64,000 bases of DNA from Anabaena sp. PCC 7108. GTDB taxonomy: Bacteria; Cyanobacteriota; Cyanobacteriia; Cyanobacteriales; Nostocaceae. Location: the NCBI RefSeq assembly GCF_000332135.1, contig NZ_KB235896.1:4580356-4644355 (forward strand). Direction: 5' to 3'. Position 1 is the first letter of the stretch. Every line of letters begins with the position of its first letter. The translations under genes and the position numbers were made by a program. The notes under the pieces were generated by a model, which was not told the DNA's origin, did not search any database, and worked only from the letters and a program-made list of their open reading frames with translations. This document shows positions 35,610 to 45,134 of this stretch, piece by piece.

Positions 35610-36704
35610 ATGGAAACAGTCAACAAACTACCGCGCTGGTTAAGTGTGGGATTAGCCTTTCCCGTTGCTATTCTTAACGGTTGGTTATTAATTCAAGTTG
35701 TCCAGTATTTTCAACCTTTAGTAAGTTTAGTTGCTAGTGCTATTTTACTAGCTTTTGTATTAGATTATCCGATTAAATTTTTCTATAAACGTGGCGTACC
35801 TCGCAACTTAGCAATTGTGGGAGTATTATTATTAGCTGTAGTTATTTTAGGGGCTGTAGGAGTTATCTTAGTGCCGCTAATTTTCGCACAGCTTAATGAA
35901 TTAGTTAATATTTTTCCTGCTTGGATAGATTCTGGTAATCAACAATTAGCAGCTTTCCTTAATTGGGCAGCTACACAGCAATTACCTGTAAATGTAAGTG
36001 GTTTAGCTGCTCAATTATTAGAAAGAATTTCTAATCAATTTCAGTCTTTTACTGGCAAAATTCTAGGTTTTGCTTTTGATACTATTGGTGTTTTTGTTAA
36101 TATTATTCTCTCCGTAGTATTAACTATTTATCTAATATTAAATGGTGAAAATTTGTGGAATGGAATTTATCAATGGTTTCCGTCCCATATTGCTACAAAA
36201 GTCAGGGAATTACTGCGTGAAGATTTCCAAAATTATTTTATCGGACAAGCTACATTAGGTGCTATTTTAGCGGTGACGGTGACATTAGCATTTGTGGCGC
36301 TGCGAGTTCCTTTAGCTTTGCTGTTTGGAATTGCTATTGGATTTTTCTCTCTTTTCCCTTTTGGGACAGGGATTGGTATTGGTATTGTTAGTTTGTTGGT
36401 AGCTTTAGAAAACTTTTGGGAAGGTGTAGAAGTTGCAGCTATAGCGGTGACAATTGACCAAATTAATTCTAATATTGTGGCACCAAGGATTTTAGGAAAT
36501 TTGACAGGTTTAAATCCTGTTTGGGTAGTGATTTCTTTGTTGTTAGGTGCGAAGTTGGGCGGCGTTTTGGGTTTGTTGGTGGCTATTCCTATCGCTAGTT
36601 TTATTAAGGATATTGCTGATAGTTGGCGGGTGGGTGAGTTGAGGAAGGTTGAGGCATTAATTGAAACGCAGAGGGGCGCAGAGGTTAACGCGGAGGTTCG
36701 CTGA
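35610..36704 (+). CDS. AI-2E family membrane transporter
   Basis: A 364-residue inner-membrane protein of the PF01594 family (TqsA/PerM-like). About seven or eight helices; the central soluble segment (FPAWIDSGNQQLAAFLNWA...SNQFQSFTGKILGF) and the C-terminal LNPVWVVISLLLGAKLGGVLGLLVAIPIA block are diagnostic. GGAG nine bases before the ATG supports the start. The substrate is unknown despite the family name. The last ~15 residues (TQRGAEVNAEVR) are encoded by a CGCAGAGG-type dispersed repeat and so may not be native to the family. Confidence 0.92.
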   Translation: METVNKLPRWLSVGLAFPVAILNGWLLIQVVQYFQPLVSLVASAILLAFVLDYPIKFFYKRGVPRNLAIVGVLLLAVVILGAVGVILVPLIFAQLNELVNIFPAWIDSGNQQLAAFLNWAATQQLPVNVSGLAAQLLERISNQFQSFTGKILGFAFDTIGVFVNIILSVVLTIYLILNGENLWNGIYQWFPSHIATKVRELLREDFQNYFIGQATLGAILAVTVTLAFVALRVPLALLFGIAIGFFSLFPFGTGIGIGIVSLLVALENFWEGVEVAAIAVTIDQINSNIVAPRILGNLTGLNPVWVVISLLLGAKLGGVLGLLVAIPIASFIKDIADSWRVGELRKVEALIETQRGAEVNAEVR

Positions 36705-36787
36705 GGCTAATTTTTTCTATAGAGCATTTTTTCTGTTATTGCTGTTACCTAAGTAGGTGGGCGTTAAAAATTGTCGTTGGGGTAAGG

Positions 36788-36830
36788 CAGGGAGCAGGGG
36801 GCAGGGGGCAGGGTGCAGGGTGCAGGGGGA
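36788..36830. repeat. GGGGGCA heptamer run
   Basis: About six head-to-tail units of GGGGGCA/GGGTGCA, reverse complement of the CTGCCCC unit at 29418-29510. Confidence 0.85.
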
Positions 36831-36892
36831 AAGAGGGTTTCAGCCCTATTTAGTTTTCTTCACATACCTTTAAATTTTTCTGTTTACCTACT

Positions 36893-36966
36893 TATAGCAG
36901 GTGACTCTTAACAGGTGAGAATCTGAAAAGTCTTTTGGTGTCCTCACCGCCCTGTCTATTGCTATA
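36893..36966. repeat. MITE-like element, TATAGCA ends (copy 2, 74 bp, deleted)
   Basis: Keeps both ends (TATAGCAGGTGAC and CCCTGTCTATTGCTATA) and the core TCTGAAAAGTCTTTTGGTGT, but lacks about 25 internal bases present in copy 1 at 9490-9594. It lies 21 bases upstream of the K+ channel ATG. Confidence 0.85.
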
Positions 36967-36987
36967 GTTAATTTATTTTGGTTATTT

Positions 36988-37788
36988 ATGTTACTAAATC
37001 GAGAAAAAATCGAATTTTACTTAACAGACCTAGAAACAACTATTGGTAAAACAATTAATTTAACAATTGTAACTCTAGTCTTATTATCATCAGGAATTTT
37101 TGTGGCAGAAACCTATAATATTTCTGATGATGCTCACTTAGAGTTAAGAGCATTAGATACCTGCATATTAATAATTTTTGCTGTCGAATATTTACTACGT
37201 TTATGGAGTGCGGAAAAAAAAATAAAGTATATTTTTAGTTTTTATTCAATTATTGATCTAATAGCTATTTTACCCTCTTTTATAGGATTAGTAGATATTA
37301 GCTTTATTCGCCTGTTACGCTGGTTTAGGATTTTGCGATTAATTAGATTTATAGATACAAAATTTTTATTTGGGAGTATCAGTAGCGAAGATGGGGTAAT
37401 TTTTGCGCGGATATTATTTACTTTATTTGCCATAGTTTTTGTTTATTCTGGCTTAATTTATCAAGTTGAACATTCAGTCAACCCACAAAATTTCGGCACT
37501 TTTTTAGATGCCTTTTATTTTTCAGTTGTGACGATGACAACTGTAGGCTTTGGTGATGTCATACCCGTTTCCGAATTAGGTCGTTTACTCACGGTTTTGA
37601 TGATTCTCACAGGAGTAGCGCTGATTCCTTGGCAAGTGGGAGATTTAATTAAGCGGTTAGTAAAAACTGCCAATCAGGTAGAAACTATTTGTTCAGGTTG
37701 TAGTTTAGCTTTTCATGATGCAGATGCAGTTTTTTGTAGGAGGTGCGGAACTAAATTACCAAAAAATGACCAAAATAATGTTATGTAA
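36988..37788 (+). CDS. Voltage-gated-type potassium channel with C-terminal zinc ribbon
   Basis: A 266-residue protein of the six-helix ion-channel superfamily. A voltage-sensor-like S4 is visible in SFIRLLRWFRILRLIRFID with Arg every third or fourth residue. The pore loop TMTTVGFGDV carries the K+ selectivity filter and is followed by S6. After a short amphipathic helix the protein ends in a zinc ribbon (CSGCSLAFHD...FCRRCG). The coding region starts 21 bases after a MITE-like copy, leaving little room for an independent promoter. Channel call is secure; the role of the ribbon is unknown. Confidence 0.9.
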   Translation: MLLNREKIEFYLTDLETTIGKTINLTIVTLVLLSSGIFVAETYNISDDAHLELRALDTCILIIFAVEYLLRLWSAEKKIKYIFSFYSIIDLIAILPSFIGLVDISFIRLLRWFRILRLIRFIDTKFLFGSISSEDGVIFARILFTLFAIVFVYSGLIYQVEHSVNPQNFGTFLDAFYFSVVTMTTVGFGDVIPVSELGRLLTVLMILTGVALIPWQVGDLIKRLVKTANQVETICSGCSLAFHDADAVFCRRCGTKLPKNDQNNVM

Positions 37789-37823
37789 AGACTCAGAATC
37801 CAGAAACAGTAAAGCTTGAAGTG

Positions 37824-37940
37824 ATAAGTAGTCGTGCAAAATAAATTTTATAGTTAGGAGAGGTAACAGGTAACAGGTAAGGAATACAGACATTCTTGTT
37901 TTCAATCAATATGTACAATTAATTTTGCTTGAATACTTAT
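37824..37940. repeat. MITE-like element, ATAAGTA ends (copy 2, 117 bp)
   Basis: Opposite orientation to the copy at 30863-30993. The left end is ATAAGTAGTCGTGCAAAATA and the right end TTTTGCTTGAATACTTAT; the interior has GGTAACA heptamers and AAGGAATACAGA, which matches copy 1 in reverse complement. A second TTGAATACTTATCA follows at 37950-37963, possibly a duplicated end. Confidence 0.8.
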
Positions 37941-37991
37941 CATGTCCGGTTGAATACTTATCATTTAGACTGACGCGGAGATTTTTAGTGT

Positions 37992-38020
37992 AAAAAAAAG
38001 GTGAGCTATTTAGCCCACCT
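37992..38020 (-). terminator. Intrinsic terminator of tkt
   Basis: On the minus strand AGGTGGGCT and AGCTCACCT pair around an AAATA loop (one mismatch), followed by a run of eight T. It lies about 30 bases after the tkt stop codon. Confidence 0.9.
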
Positions 38021-38049
38021 CAGAAATTAAGAAAAACAAACTGTTGCTA

Positions 38050-40062
38050 TTAACCCAACAATGCTTTTGCTTTAGCTAAAACATTATCAACAGTGAAGCC
38101 AAACTTCTCCATACAAATACCACCAGGAGCAGAAGCACCAAAGGTATCAATACTTACGGTGTCGCCTTCAAAACCGACATATTTGTGCCAACCGAAGCTA
38201 CTAGCAGCTTCTACAGATAAACGCTTGGTAACAGATTTAGGAAGAACAGATTCTTTGTAAGCTGCATCTTGTGTATCAAATAAGGTAGAAGAAGGCATAG
38301 AAACAACACGAACTTTCTTACCTTCAGCAGTTAATTTTTCCGCTGCACTCACACAGAGGCTGACTTCTGAACCAGTACCAATCAAGATAATATCTGGTGT
38401 ACCTTGGCAATCAACAATTGTATATCCACCCTTAGCGACACCTGCAATGGATGTACCTGCCAAGTTAGGAACATTTTGACGAGTGAACGCCAATAAAGTA
38501 GAAGCGTTTGCTTTAGACTTCTCAATTGCGACTTTGTAACCACCAGAGGTTTCATTTCCGTCAGCAGGACGAATTACAGTTAAATCAGGGATAGCCCGCA
38601 AAGAAGCCAGGGTTTCAATCGGTTGGTGAGTAGGACCATCTTCACCTTGGCCAATGGAGTCGTGAGTCATAACCCAAATTGAACCGGCTTCGGAAAGAGC
38701 AGCCAAACGAATCGCAGCCCGCATATAATCGGTAAAAATTAAGAAGGTTGCACCGTAAGGAATTAAACCTGAGTTATGCAACGCTATACCGTTACAGATT
38801 GCACCCATAGCGTGTTCACGCACACCAAAGTGAATGTTGCGGTTGCCGAAATGTCCTTTTTGGAAGTCCCCAGCACCTTTAAGTTCGGTAAGGTTGGAGT
38901 GGGTTAAGTCAGCAGAACCACCAATTAACTCAGGTAAAACCGCGCCTAGTTTGTTGAGGCAGTTTTCTGAATGTTTGCGAGTGGGTAATGCTTTGTCTTC
39001 GGCTGTGTAGGTAGGTAATACCTTATCCCAACCTTCTGGTAATTTGCCGCTAATGAAACGGTCAAATTCTGCCGCTTCTTGGGGGTATTTAGCTTTGTAA
39101 CCCGCATAAACTTTGTTCCATTCGGATTCGTAACCAGCACCGCGTTCAACAGCCTTACGGGTATGGTTGAGAGCATCAGCGGGGATTTCAAATGGTGCGT
39201 AGTTCCAACCTAAGTTTGTCCGAGTCAATGCTGTTTCATCTGCACCCAAAGCTGCACCGTGAATACCTGCGGTATTAGCTTTGTTGGGAGAACCATAGCC
39301 GATGGTGGTTGTCACCTTAATCATGGTGGGTTTGTCGGTGACAGCTTTTGCGGCTTCGATTGCTTTGGCAATTCCTGCTAAATCGGTGTTACCATCTTTA
39401 ACGTGCAGAACGTGCCAGCCATAAGCTTCAAACCGCTTGGAAACATCTTCGGTAAATGCCACATCTGTAGAACCATCAATGGAGATGTGGTTGTCGTCAT
39501 AAAGAGCGATGAGTTTACCTAATCCCCAATGTCCTGCTATGGAAGCAGCTTCACCAGAGATCCCTTCCATGTTGCAACCATCACCAAGAATTACATAGGT
39601 ATAGTGGTCAACAATTGTGGCATCAGGTTTGTTGAACTTAGCAGCCAGGTGTGCTTCTGCTACTGCTAAACCAACTGCATTGGCAATTCCTTGACCTAAA
39701 GGTCCGGTTGTGACTTCTACCCCGGCTGTGACAAAGTTTTCGGGGTGGCCTGGGGTCTTAGCACCCCATTGACGAAATTGCTTGATGTCGTCTATGGTAA
39801 CGCTGTCGTAACCTGTTAGGTACAGCAAGGCGTACTGCAACATTGAACCATGACCAGCGGACAAGACAAAGCGATCGCGGTTGAACCACTGGGGATTTTT
39901 GGGGTTATAGCGCATGAAGCTATCCCAAAGGACAAAAGCCATTGGAGCCGCGCCCATTGGTAGTCCAGGATGTCCCGATTTGGATTTTTCTATGGCATCT
40001 ACAGCCAAAAAACGAATTGAATTAATACAAAGTTCTTGGAGGGATTGGGTTGCAACAGCCAT
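38050..40062 (-). CDS. tkt: Transketolase
   Basis: Thiamine-diphosphate enzyme moving two-carbon units in the Calvin cycle and pentose phosphate pathway. The 670-residue length is normal. The TPP/Mg motif [20 protein letters not shown], the N-terminal SGHPGLPMG, and the pyrimidine-domain [15 protein letters not shown] are all present. Third in the acpP-fabF-tkt order on the minus strand, but separated from fabF by 453 bases containing a MITE-like copy, so it likely has its own promoter. A 6-bp stem-loop (40160-40175) lies in the 5' leader. It ends at a strong terminator. Confidence 0.97.
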   Translation of the reverse strand: MAVATQSLQELCINSIRFLAVDAIEKSKSGHPGLPMGAAPMAFVLWDSFMRYNPKNPQWFNRDRFVLSAGHGSMLQYALLYLTGYDSVTIDDIKQFRQWGAKTPGHPENFVTAGVEVTTGPLGQGIANAVGLAVAEAHLAAKFNKPDATIVDHYTYVILGDGCNMEGISGEAASIAGHWGLGKLIALYDDNHISIDGSTDVAFTEDVSKRFEAYGWHVLHVKDGNTDLAGIAKAIEAAKAVTDKPTMIKVTTTIGYGSPNKANTAGIHGAALGADETALTRTNLGWNYAPFEIPADALNHTRKAVERGAGYESEWNKVYAGYKAKYPQEAAEFDRFISGKLPEGWDKVLPTYTAEDKALPTRKHSENCLNKLGAVLPELIGGSADLTHSNLTELKGAGDFQKGHFGNRNIHFGVREHAMGAICNGIALHNSGLIPYGATFLIFTDYMRAAIRLAALSEAGSIWVMTHDSIGQGEDGPTHQPIETLASLRAIPDLTVIRPADGNETSGGYKVAIEKSKANASTLLAFTRQNVPNLAGTSIAGVAKGGYTIVDCQGTPDIILIGTGSEVSLCVSAAEKLTAEGKKVRVVSMPSSTLFDTQDAAYKESVLPKSVTKRLSVEAASSFGWHKYVGFEGDTVSIDTFGASAPGGICMEKFGFTVDNVLAKAKALLG

Positions 40063-40351
40063 AATCTCTTGTTTTTAACTACGGGTTAACATTGTTTGTA
40101 GCTTTCTCTTGCTGGGGTCATTTTCAAGCGATCCCAGTATTCTCATCATCCCATTCTCCCTTGTCGATGGACAAGCGGGATCTTCTGAGTTTCGGGTGAT
40201 CAATAAACCTAATAATTTGGTCAGGCCGAACTCTACGTTTAGCTAGAAATGATATTTGTGATATGTTCCCCAACTTCACTTTAGAAGAGCCGACCAAAAG
40301 CAAAATTACTTAAGTAACCGGCGTTGGAATAGATGCTATTTTTGGATATCT

Positions 40352-40452
40352 TATAGCAACAGACAGGCCGGTTAGGACACTAACTGATTATAAAACCTAG
40401 ACACCAAAAGACTTTTCAGACTGTTAAGAGTCACTTCCTGTCACCTACTATA
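40352..40452. repeat. MITE-like element, TATAGCA ends (copy 3, 101 bp, inverted)
   Basis: Reads as the reverse complement of copy 1: begins TATAGCAACAGACAGG, contains ACACCAAAAGACTTTTCAGA and ends CCTGTCACCTACTATA. It sits in the 453-base gap between fabF and tkt; the remainder of that gap (40063-40351) has only the short stem-loop in the tkt leader. Confidence 0.85.
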
Positions 40453-40515
40453 TCAACAGACTATTAATCAAGACTGTTAATTTCCACCCAAAGTCTCAAA
40501 ATCCAAACATGGTAT

Positions 40516-41766
40516 TTAGAGGTATTTCTTAAAAGCTAGGGTGACATTATGACCACCAAATCCAAAAGAGTTGGACAGTGCTACTGCTACTGTTTGAGAG
40601 CGGCTAACATGAGGTACATAATCTAAGTCACATCCTTCGTCAGGATTTTCTAGATTGATGGTGGGCGGAATTTGGTCATTAGCGATCGCTAGGACTGTAG
40701 CCACTGCTTCAATTCCTCCTGAACCACCTAACAGATGTCCTGTCATTGACTTGGTGGAACTGATTGCTACCTGGTAGGCATAATCGCCCAAAGCCTTCTT
40801 TATTGCTGCTGTTTCTGTGACATCATTAGCGGTGGTGCTAGTCCCATGAGCATTGATGTAGCTTATCATTTCTGGTGTGAGTTTTGCGTCCTTGAGTGCC
40901 AGTTCTATCGCTCTGGCTGCACCTAAGCCTCCAGGGACTGGGGCTGTCATATGGTAAGCGTCACAGGTCATACCATAGCCGACCATTTCCGCATAAATAC
41001 GAGCGCCCCGACTCAAGGCTTGTTCTAGTTCTTCGAGAATTAAAATTCCTGAACCTTCACCCATGACAAAGCCATCACGATCACAATCGAAGGGACGACT
41101 AGCATGAGCTGGATCATCATTGCGAGTCGAAAGCGCCTTGGCTGCGGCAAACCCCGCCACAGATAAGGGTGTAACTGCTGCTTCACATCCCCCGCAAATC
41201 ATTGCTTGGGCATATCCGCCTTGAATCAGGCGAAAAGCATCCCCAATGGCGTTGGAACCTGCTGCACAGGCAGTTACAGAACAAGAATTTGGACCTTTAG
41301 CACCAGTATGAATTGCTGTTAACCCAGCTGCCATGTTGGCGATCATCATCGGGATCATGAACGGACTACAGCGATCTGGCCCGCGATTTAGGTAGATAGT
41401 TTGTTGATCTTCCAACACTTTAATCCCACCAACGCCTGAGCCAATCATGACACCTATATGCTCTGCGTTCAGGTCATTGATAACTAATTGCGCGTCTCCT
41501 ACCGCCTGTTTAGCCGCTGCGATCGCAAATTGAGCAAACCGATCTGTCCGCTTGGCTTCTTTGCGTTCCATGTAGTCAAGTGGATTGAAGTTTTTTACTT
41601 CACCCGCAATGCGGCAATCATGCTTAGACGCATCAAAGGCAGTGATGTAGTCAATGCCATTACGTCCACTTAACAATCCTTCCCAATATTCAGATGGTGT
41701 GTTACCAATAGGTGTAATCGCGCCAACACCAGTTACAACAACGCGTTTACGTTTATAGTCTGTCAT
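40516..41766 (-). CDS. fabF: 3-oxoacyl-ACP synthase II FabF
   Basis: Elongating ketosynthase of type II fatty-acid synthesis, condensing acyl-enzyme with malonyl-ACP. The 416-residue length fits. The active site Cys lies in SVTACAAGSNAIGD, and the two catalytic His are in NAHGTSTTANDVTE and STKSMTGHLLGGSGG. acpP lies 264 bases upstream on the same strand, the classic cyanobacterial neighbour providing the acyl carrier. Confidence 0.97.
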   Translation of the reverse strand: MTDYKRKRVVVTGVGAITPIGNTPSEYWEGLLSGRNGIDYITAFDASKHDCRIAGEVKNFNPLDYMERKEAKRTDRFAQFAIAAAKQAVGDAQLVINDLNAEHIGVMIGSGVGGIKVLEDQQTIYLNRGPDRCSPFMIPMMIANMAAGLTAIHTGAKGPNSCSVTACAAGSNAIGDAFRLIQGGYAQAMICGGCEAAVTPLSVAGFAAAKALSTRNDDPAHASRPFDCDRDGFVMGEGSGILILEELEQALSRGARIYAEMVGYGMTCDAYHMTAPVPGGLGAARAIELALKDAKLTPEMISYINAHGTSTTANDVTETAAIKKALGDYAYQVAISSTKSMTGHLLGGSGGIEAVATVLAIANDQIPPTINLENPDEGCDLDYVPHVSRSQTVAVALSNSFGFGGHNVTLAFKKYL

Positions 41767-42030
41767 GATTCAGTTAAAGGTGGCGAAAAAGCAGCAGGCA
41801 GAACAATCAAGAGTGCTGAGTTCTAAGTTCTGAGTCAAGAGTTTACTATGAGTTTGATAATTTATACTCAATACTTTTTTTGGGAAAAGTCTAGAGGTTA
41901 TATACTCAGCACTTAGCAACACTAGTTTAGATCAAGTCAGCAGCGCCGACGAAAGTTACCTTAAGTCAGGAAACTCTTGCACGGTGATATGAAAACTTAA
42001 CGCACTAGCTCCTCAAGACTCAGTACTGTT

Positions 42031-42282
42031 TCAGGCAGAGGCAGCAACGTTACTGTTAATATAATCCACTACCTCTTGTACCGTTAAAATCTTCTCAGCA
42101 GCTTCGTCGGGAATTTCGATATCAAATTCTTCTTCTAAAGCCATCACTAATTCCACGATATCCAGGGAATCTGCGCCTAAGTCGTTGACAAAATTAGCGT
42201 TAGGTACGACTTTTTCACTATCAACGTCTAGTTGCTCGATGACGACTTTCTTTACCTTATCAAAAATATCTGCTTGGCTCAT
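42031..42282 (-). CDS. acpP: Acyl carrier protein
   Basis: Carries growing acyl chains on a 4'-phosphopantetheine arm. At 83 residues, it has the four-helix pattern and the modification site Ser in [24 protein letters not shown] lies about ten bases before the ATG on the minus strand. fabF follows downstream; lpxD in this window uses acyl-ACP as well. Confidence 0.98.
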   Translation of the reverse strand: MSQADIFDKVKKVVIEQLDVDSEKVVPNANFVNDLGADSLDIVELVMALEEEFDIEIPDEAAEKILTVQEVVDYINSNVAASA

Positions 42283-42939
42283 AGATATAAAGTCCTTAAT
42301 CAGTTGCGATGATCTGCTCTTTACGAGAAATGTTTTTTGAGCATATATATCTTATCGGAAAGCGTGATCTTCCGTATACGCCTGAGGGTTTTTCATCAAA
42401 GAAAATCCTCGGTGCTGTTCCTCAACAGATTTGGGTACTTGGGCGTTGCATAATTGCGGGATGATTTGAGAATCTGCATCAATATATAATCACCGCGTCT
42501 GGAGTGTCAGCCTCAATTATCCCCTTATTCAGCAACGCCGGGTACTTGTAGTCCCCGTATTGGCTGAACAAAAACAACTATAGGACTAGTATTGGATTTT
42601 TGATAGCTTGCGTGGTGTAGCCAGACAAATTCCGTACACGAAAAGCTTTTATCGGTATGGCTTTAGCACTGCTAAACCCCTGGATAAATCAAATCGGACT
42701 GCTATAGTGCCACTGTACAGAACTAAAAATTAAAACTTAAAAAAGCAGATTAAACCAGCTTTTCAGGGATTTTTGATGGTTTGCTGACGGCTGCTGTTGT
42801 GTACTAGCGATGCTGACAATGCGATGAAAGTGACTGGGGGCTAAAGAAAGTTTATGATGAGGGGGCTTGCAGCCGTAGGGCTTTCAGTGATGATTTTTGT
42901 AATTATTTAGAGCGATCGCTTAAACTCAAACATAATTCT
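42283..42939. other. Gene-free stretch with one MITE-like element
   Basis: A 657-base gap between acpP and the HdrB-like gene, which are divergent. It contains the element at 42442-42539; the rest shows no gene, RNA or terminator that I can support. Confidence 0.5.
42442..42539. repeat. MITE-like element, GGCGTTGC ends (copy 1, 98 bp)
   Basis: The left end GGCGTTGCATAATT and right end ATTCAGCAACGCC are inverted repeats. The interior GGGATGATTTGAGAATCTGC and ATATATAATCACCGCGTCT are shared almost base for base with the copy at 60866-60978. Confidence 0.85.
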
Positions 42940-43845
42940 ATGCTATCTCAAACGCTAAAATACGCTTACTATCCCGGTTGTGTTGCTCAAGGTGCTTGTC
43001 GGGAACTATATTTATCAACGCAAGCACTCACCCAAAAACTGGGTATTGAACTAATTGAATTAAAAAAAGCTTCCTGCTGCGGTTCGGGTACGTTTAAAGA
43101 AGATTCCCAATTGTTGGAAGATACAGTTAATGCCAGAAATATCGCTTTAGCAGAAGAATTAAATCTCCCTCTTTTGACTCATTGCAGCACTTGCCAAGGT
43201 GTGATTGGTCATGTTGATGAACGTTTGAAAGAATGTCAGTCTACTAACCGCACTTATTTAAATCAAGTTAATGGATTGTTACAAAAAGAAGGCTGTTCAC
43301 CTTATCGCGGCAGTACCGAAGTTAAACATCTACTTTATGCCTTAGTTACAGATTACGGTTTAGAGGAAATTACCAACCGTGTCACCCGCAAATTATCTGG
43401 GTTAAAATGTGCAGCTTTTTATGGCTGTTATCTCCTCCGCGCTCAAAAATCTATGCCCTATGATGACCCATTTCAACCAGAAGCGATGGAAAATATGTTT
43501 CGGGCTGTAGGTGCAACACCTGTATATTATCGTGGACGTACTCAATGTTGCGGTTGGCCTTTATCTAGTTATGCTACGAATGAATCTTTTAAAATGGCAG
43601 GAATGCACATTCAAGAAGCTTTAGAAAATGGTGCTGATTGTATTGTTACCCCTTGTCCTTTGTGTCATCTGAATTTAGATTCTCGTCAACCAGAAGTAGA
43701 AAAGGTAATTGGGAAAAAATTAGGTTTACCGATTTTACATTTACCGCAATTAATTGCTTTAGCTTTAGGAGTTAGTCCGCAAGAATTGGGTTTGGAAAGA
43801 CATATTGTTTCCACAAAACCAGTTTTAGAAAAATTGGGATTTTAA
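42940..43845 (+). CDS. HdrB-like CCG-domain iron-sulfur protein
   Basis: A 301-residue protein of the heterodisulfide reductase subunit B family. Two cysteine-rich CCG domains are visible: KASCCGSGT with CSTC downstream, and RTQCCGWPL with PCPLCHLNLD. These could ligate a non-cubane 4Fe-4S cluster. In cyanobacteria such proteins are annotated either as HdrB-like or as a succinate dehydrogenase-type SdhC/E subunit; no other subunit is adjacent, so the redox partner is unknown. Confidence 0.88.
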   Translation: MLSQTLKYAYYPGCVAQGACRELYLSTQALTQKLGIELIELKKASCCGSGTFKEDSQLLEDTVNARNIALAEELNLPLLTHCSTCQGVIGHVDERLKECQSTNRTYLNQVNGLLQKEGCSPYRGSTEVKHLLYALVTDYGLEEITNRVTRKLSGLKCAAFYGCYLLRAQKSMPYDDPFQPEAMENMFRAVGATPVYYRGRTQCCGWPLSSYATNESFKMAGMHIQEALENGADCIVTPCPLCHLNLDSRQPEVEKVIGKKLGLPILHLPQLIALALGVSPQELGLERHIVSTKPVLEKLGF

Positions 43846-43970
43846 TAACCCAAGTTGCTAGTTATTTAGTTGAGGCAGGGAAAAAGGTAATTGGTGATCA
43901 AATCCCTGACTTCATCCTATTCATCCTTAAATCCTGGAAATCCTGATTCAGACAGTTTTATTTACAGCAC

Positions 43971-44183
43971 TGTAGGTTGGATTAAATAAAATGGAACCTA
44001 ACAAATATAGCAATTACCATTCAAGTGAGGTACAAGCTGTAATAATTAAACGCAGATGGACGCAGATAAACGCAGATGATTTTGTACTTCACTAAACTAG
44101 GAAACGCTATAAATATCAATAACAGCAATAATGTTAATGTTTAGAAATATGATGTTGGGTTGCGTTCCTTAACCCAACCTACA
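43971..44183. repeat. MITE-like element, TGTAGGTTGG ends (213 bp), with a second element nested inside
   Basis: TGTAGGTTGG at the left and CCAACCTACA at the right are perfect inverted repeats, with partial pairing further in (GGAACCTAACA and TGTTGGGTT). A second inverted pair, AGTGAGGTACAA at 44024-44035 and TTGTACTTCACT at 44082-44093, bounds a 70-bp inner unit carrying CGCAGAT repeats. The gap 43846-44201 contains nothing else but a palindrome arm at about 43922-43953. Confidence 0.7.
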
Positions 44184-44198
44184 ATACAGTTCCATTTA

Positions 44199-44471
44199 TC
44201 ACTCTACCGTTCTAACCAATGTACCGCCAACCGCATAGACGGCATTAAACCCGATTCTTTCTGTCCAAAGTGCTGCGTCTGCTTGTTTGGTTCGTAGCCG
44301 CAGACTTGTTGTCAGTAAATCATCACCTATTTCATATTCGCCAGTCTCAACATTGATTGAGATAATTTTGCCAATATTTTCTGGCGTTTCTACCAGAGAA
44401 CGAATGCTATTTTCATAGAGTTCTTTGCCACGTTGGGTAATTTCGTCGTCGCTAAGTTTGGGCTTGGACAT
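44199..44471 (-). CDS. Small soluble protein, unknown function
   Basis: Not recognised. The 90-residue product starts MSKPKLSDDEITQRG; ATG 44471 is set by GAGAGGA ten bases upstream, over a TTG at 44495. The N-terminal third is helical and charged; the rest (IGKIISINVETGEYEIGDDLL...AVYAVGGTLVRTVE) is beta-like. It could be one half of a small two-gene module, but no partner is visible next to it. The stop codon lies close to the end of the 43971-44183 element. Confidence 0.65.
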   Translation of the reverse strand: MSKPKLSDDEITQRGKELYENSIRSLVETPENIGKIISINVETGEYEIGDDLLTTSLRLRTKQADAALWTERIGFNAVYAVGGTLVRTVE

Positions 44472-44815
44472 ACAGCGAATATCCTCTCTCTTCAAATTCC
44501 GTAAGCTTCCATCCCGATTGTAAAACAGAAGGTAGTTTATTCATCAGTTTCAGCATCATGAAAGCGTTACGGAAGCCGCCAATTCGTGAACGCACTTGTT
44601 GCAACAAAAATAAGGTGCTGTATCTTTCTCTAACGCACCCTACAAGACTCAGCAATCTTGCTATGAAACAAATTTAAAGGGTGATTAGTCCTATGAAGTC
44701 TCTTCTAAGTCAATTCTATACACATTTATTTTCAGATGATTATAATGCTGACTTTCCCGATGCACTTTTCAAAGCGTGAATATGTGAGTAGTACGTTGAT
44801 ATGAGGGAAATAAAA
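44472..44815. other. Gene-free stretch
   Basis: Contains a remnant reading GGTGCTGTATCTTTCTC followed by TAACGCACCCTACAA, similar to the interior of the TAGGACTTACGCA-end elements, and the divergent promoters of the flanking small genes. No gene is supported here. Confidence 0.4.
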
Positions 44816-45034
44816 ATGCCAGAAAAATCGCAAGAATCACAAGAATCAAATTTACGAAAATTTATCCACAATCTTGCAGAACGTGCAAAAGTGCTTAAAG
44901 GATTGGCTACTAAATCGCCGGGTTTACAGACTGGGTATAACCTGCTATGTGATACACTGGATAATCTGAATGAAGAATTGAAAGATGAATATGAAGGTTC
45001 AATTGCACCTAGTTGGAAAAAGTTTGAGAAATAA
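44816..45034 (+). CDS. Small charged helical protein, unknown function
   Basis: Not recognised. The 72-residue product starts MPEKSQESQESNLRK; ATG 44816 follows GAGGGA by about eight bases and is preferred over an upstream ATG at 44801. It appears to be two amphipathic helices (LRKFIHNLAERAKVLKGLA and NLLCDTLDNLNEELKDEY). No Cys pairs or catalytic motif. Confidence 0.6.
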   Translation: MPEKSQESQESNLRKFIHNLAERAKVLKGLATKSPGLQTGYNLLCDTLDNLNEELKDEYEGSIAPSWKKFEK

Positions 45035-45134
45035 TTAGCAAAATATTTGAATATCCTAGCATTTGTAAATTCCTTTAGTTCATAATCTGAAGAGATGTTT
45101 CCAAAGAACTTTCAGAAATCATCTAGAGGAATTT

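Noticed and set aside
42283-42939. Possible tRNA or structured RNA in the large gap beside acpP
   Set aside because: No T-loop, acceptor pairing or conserved RNA fold could be recognised; only a MITE-like element.
44452-44655. Minus-strand 67-residue open frame upstream of the small unknown gene
   Set aside because: Overlaps the supported start of the 44199-44471 gene, has no domain and includes a dispersed repeat remnant.
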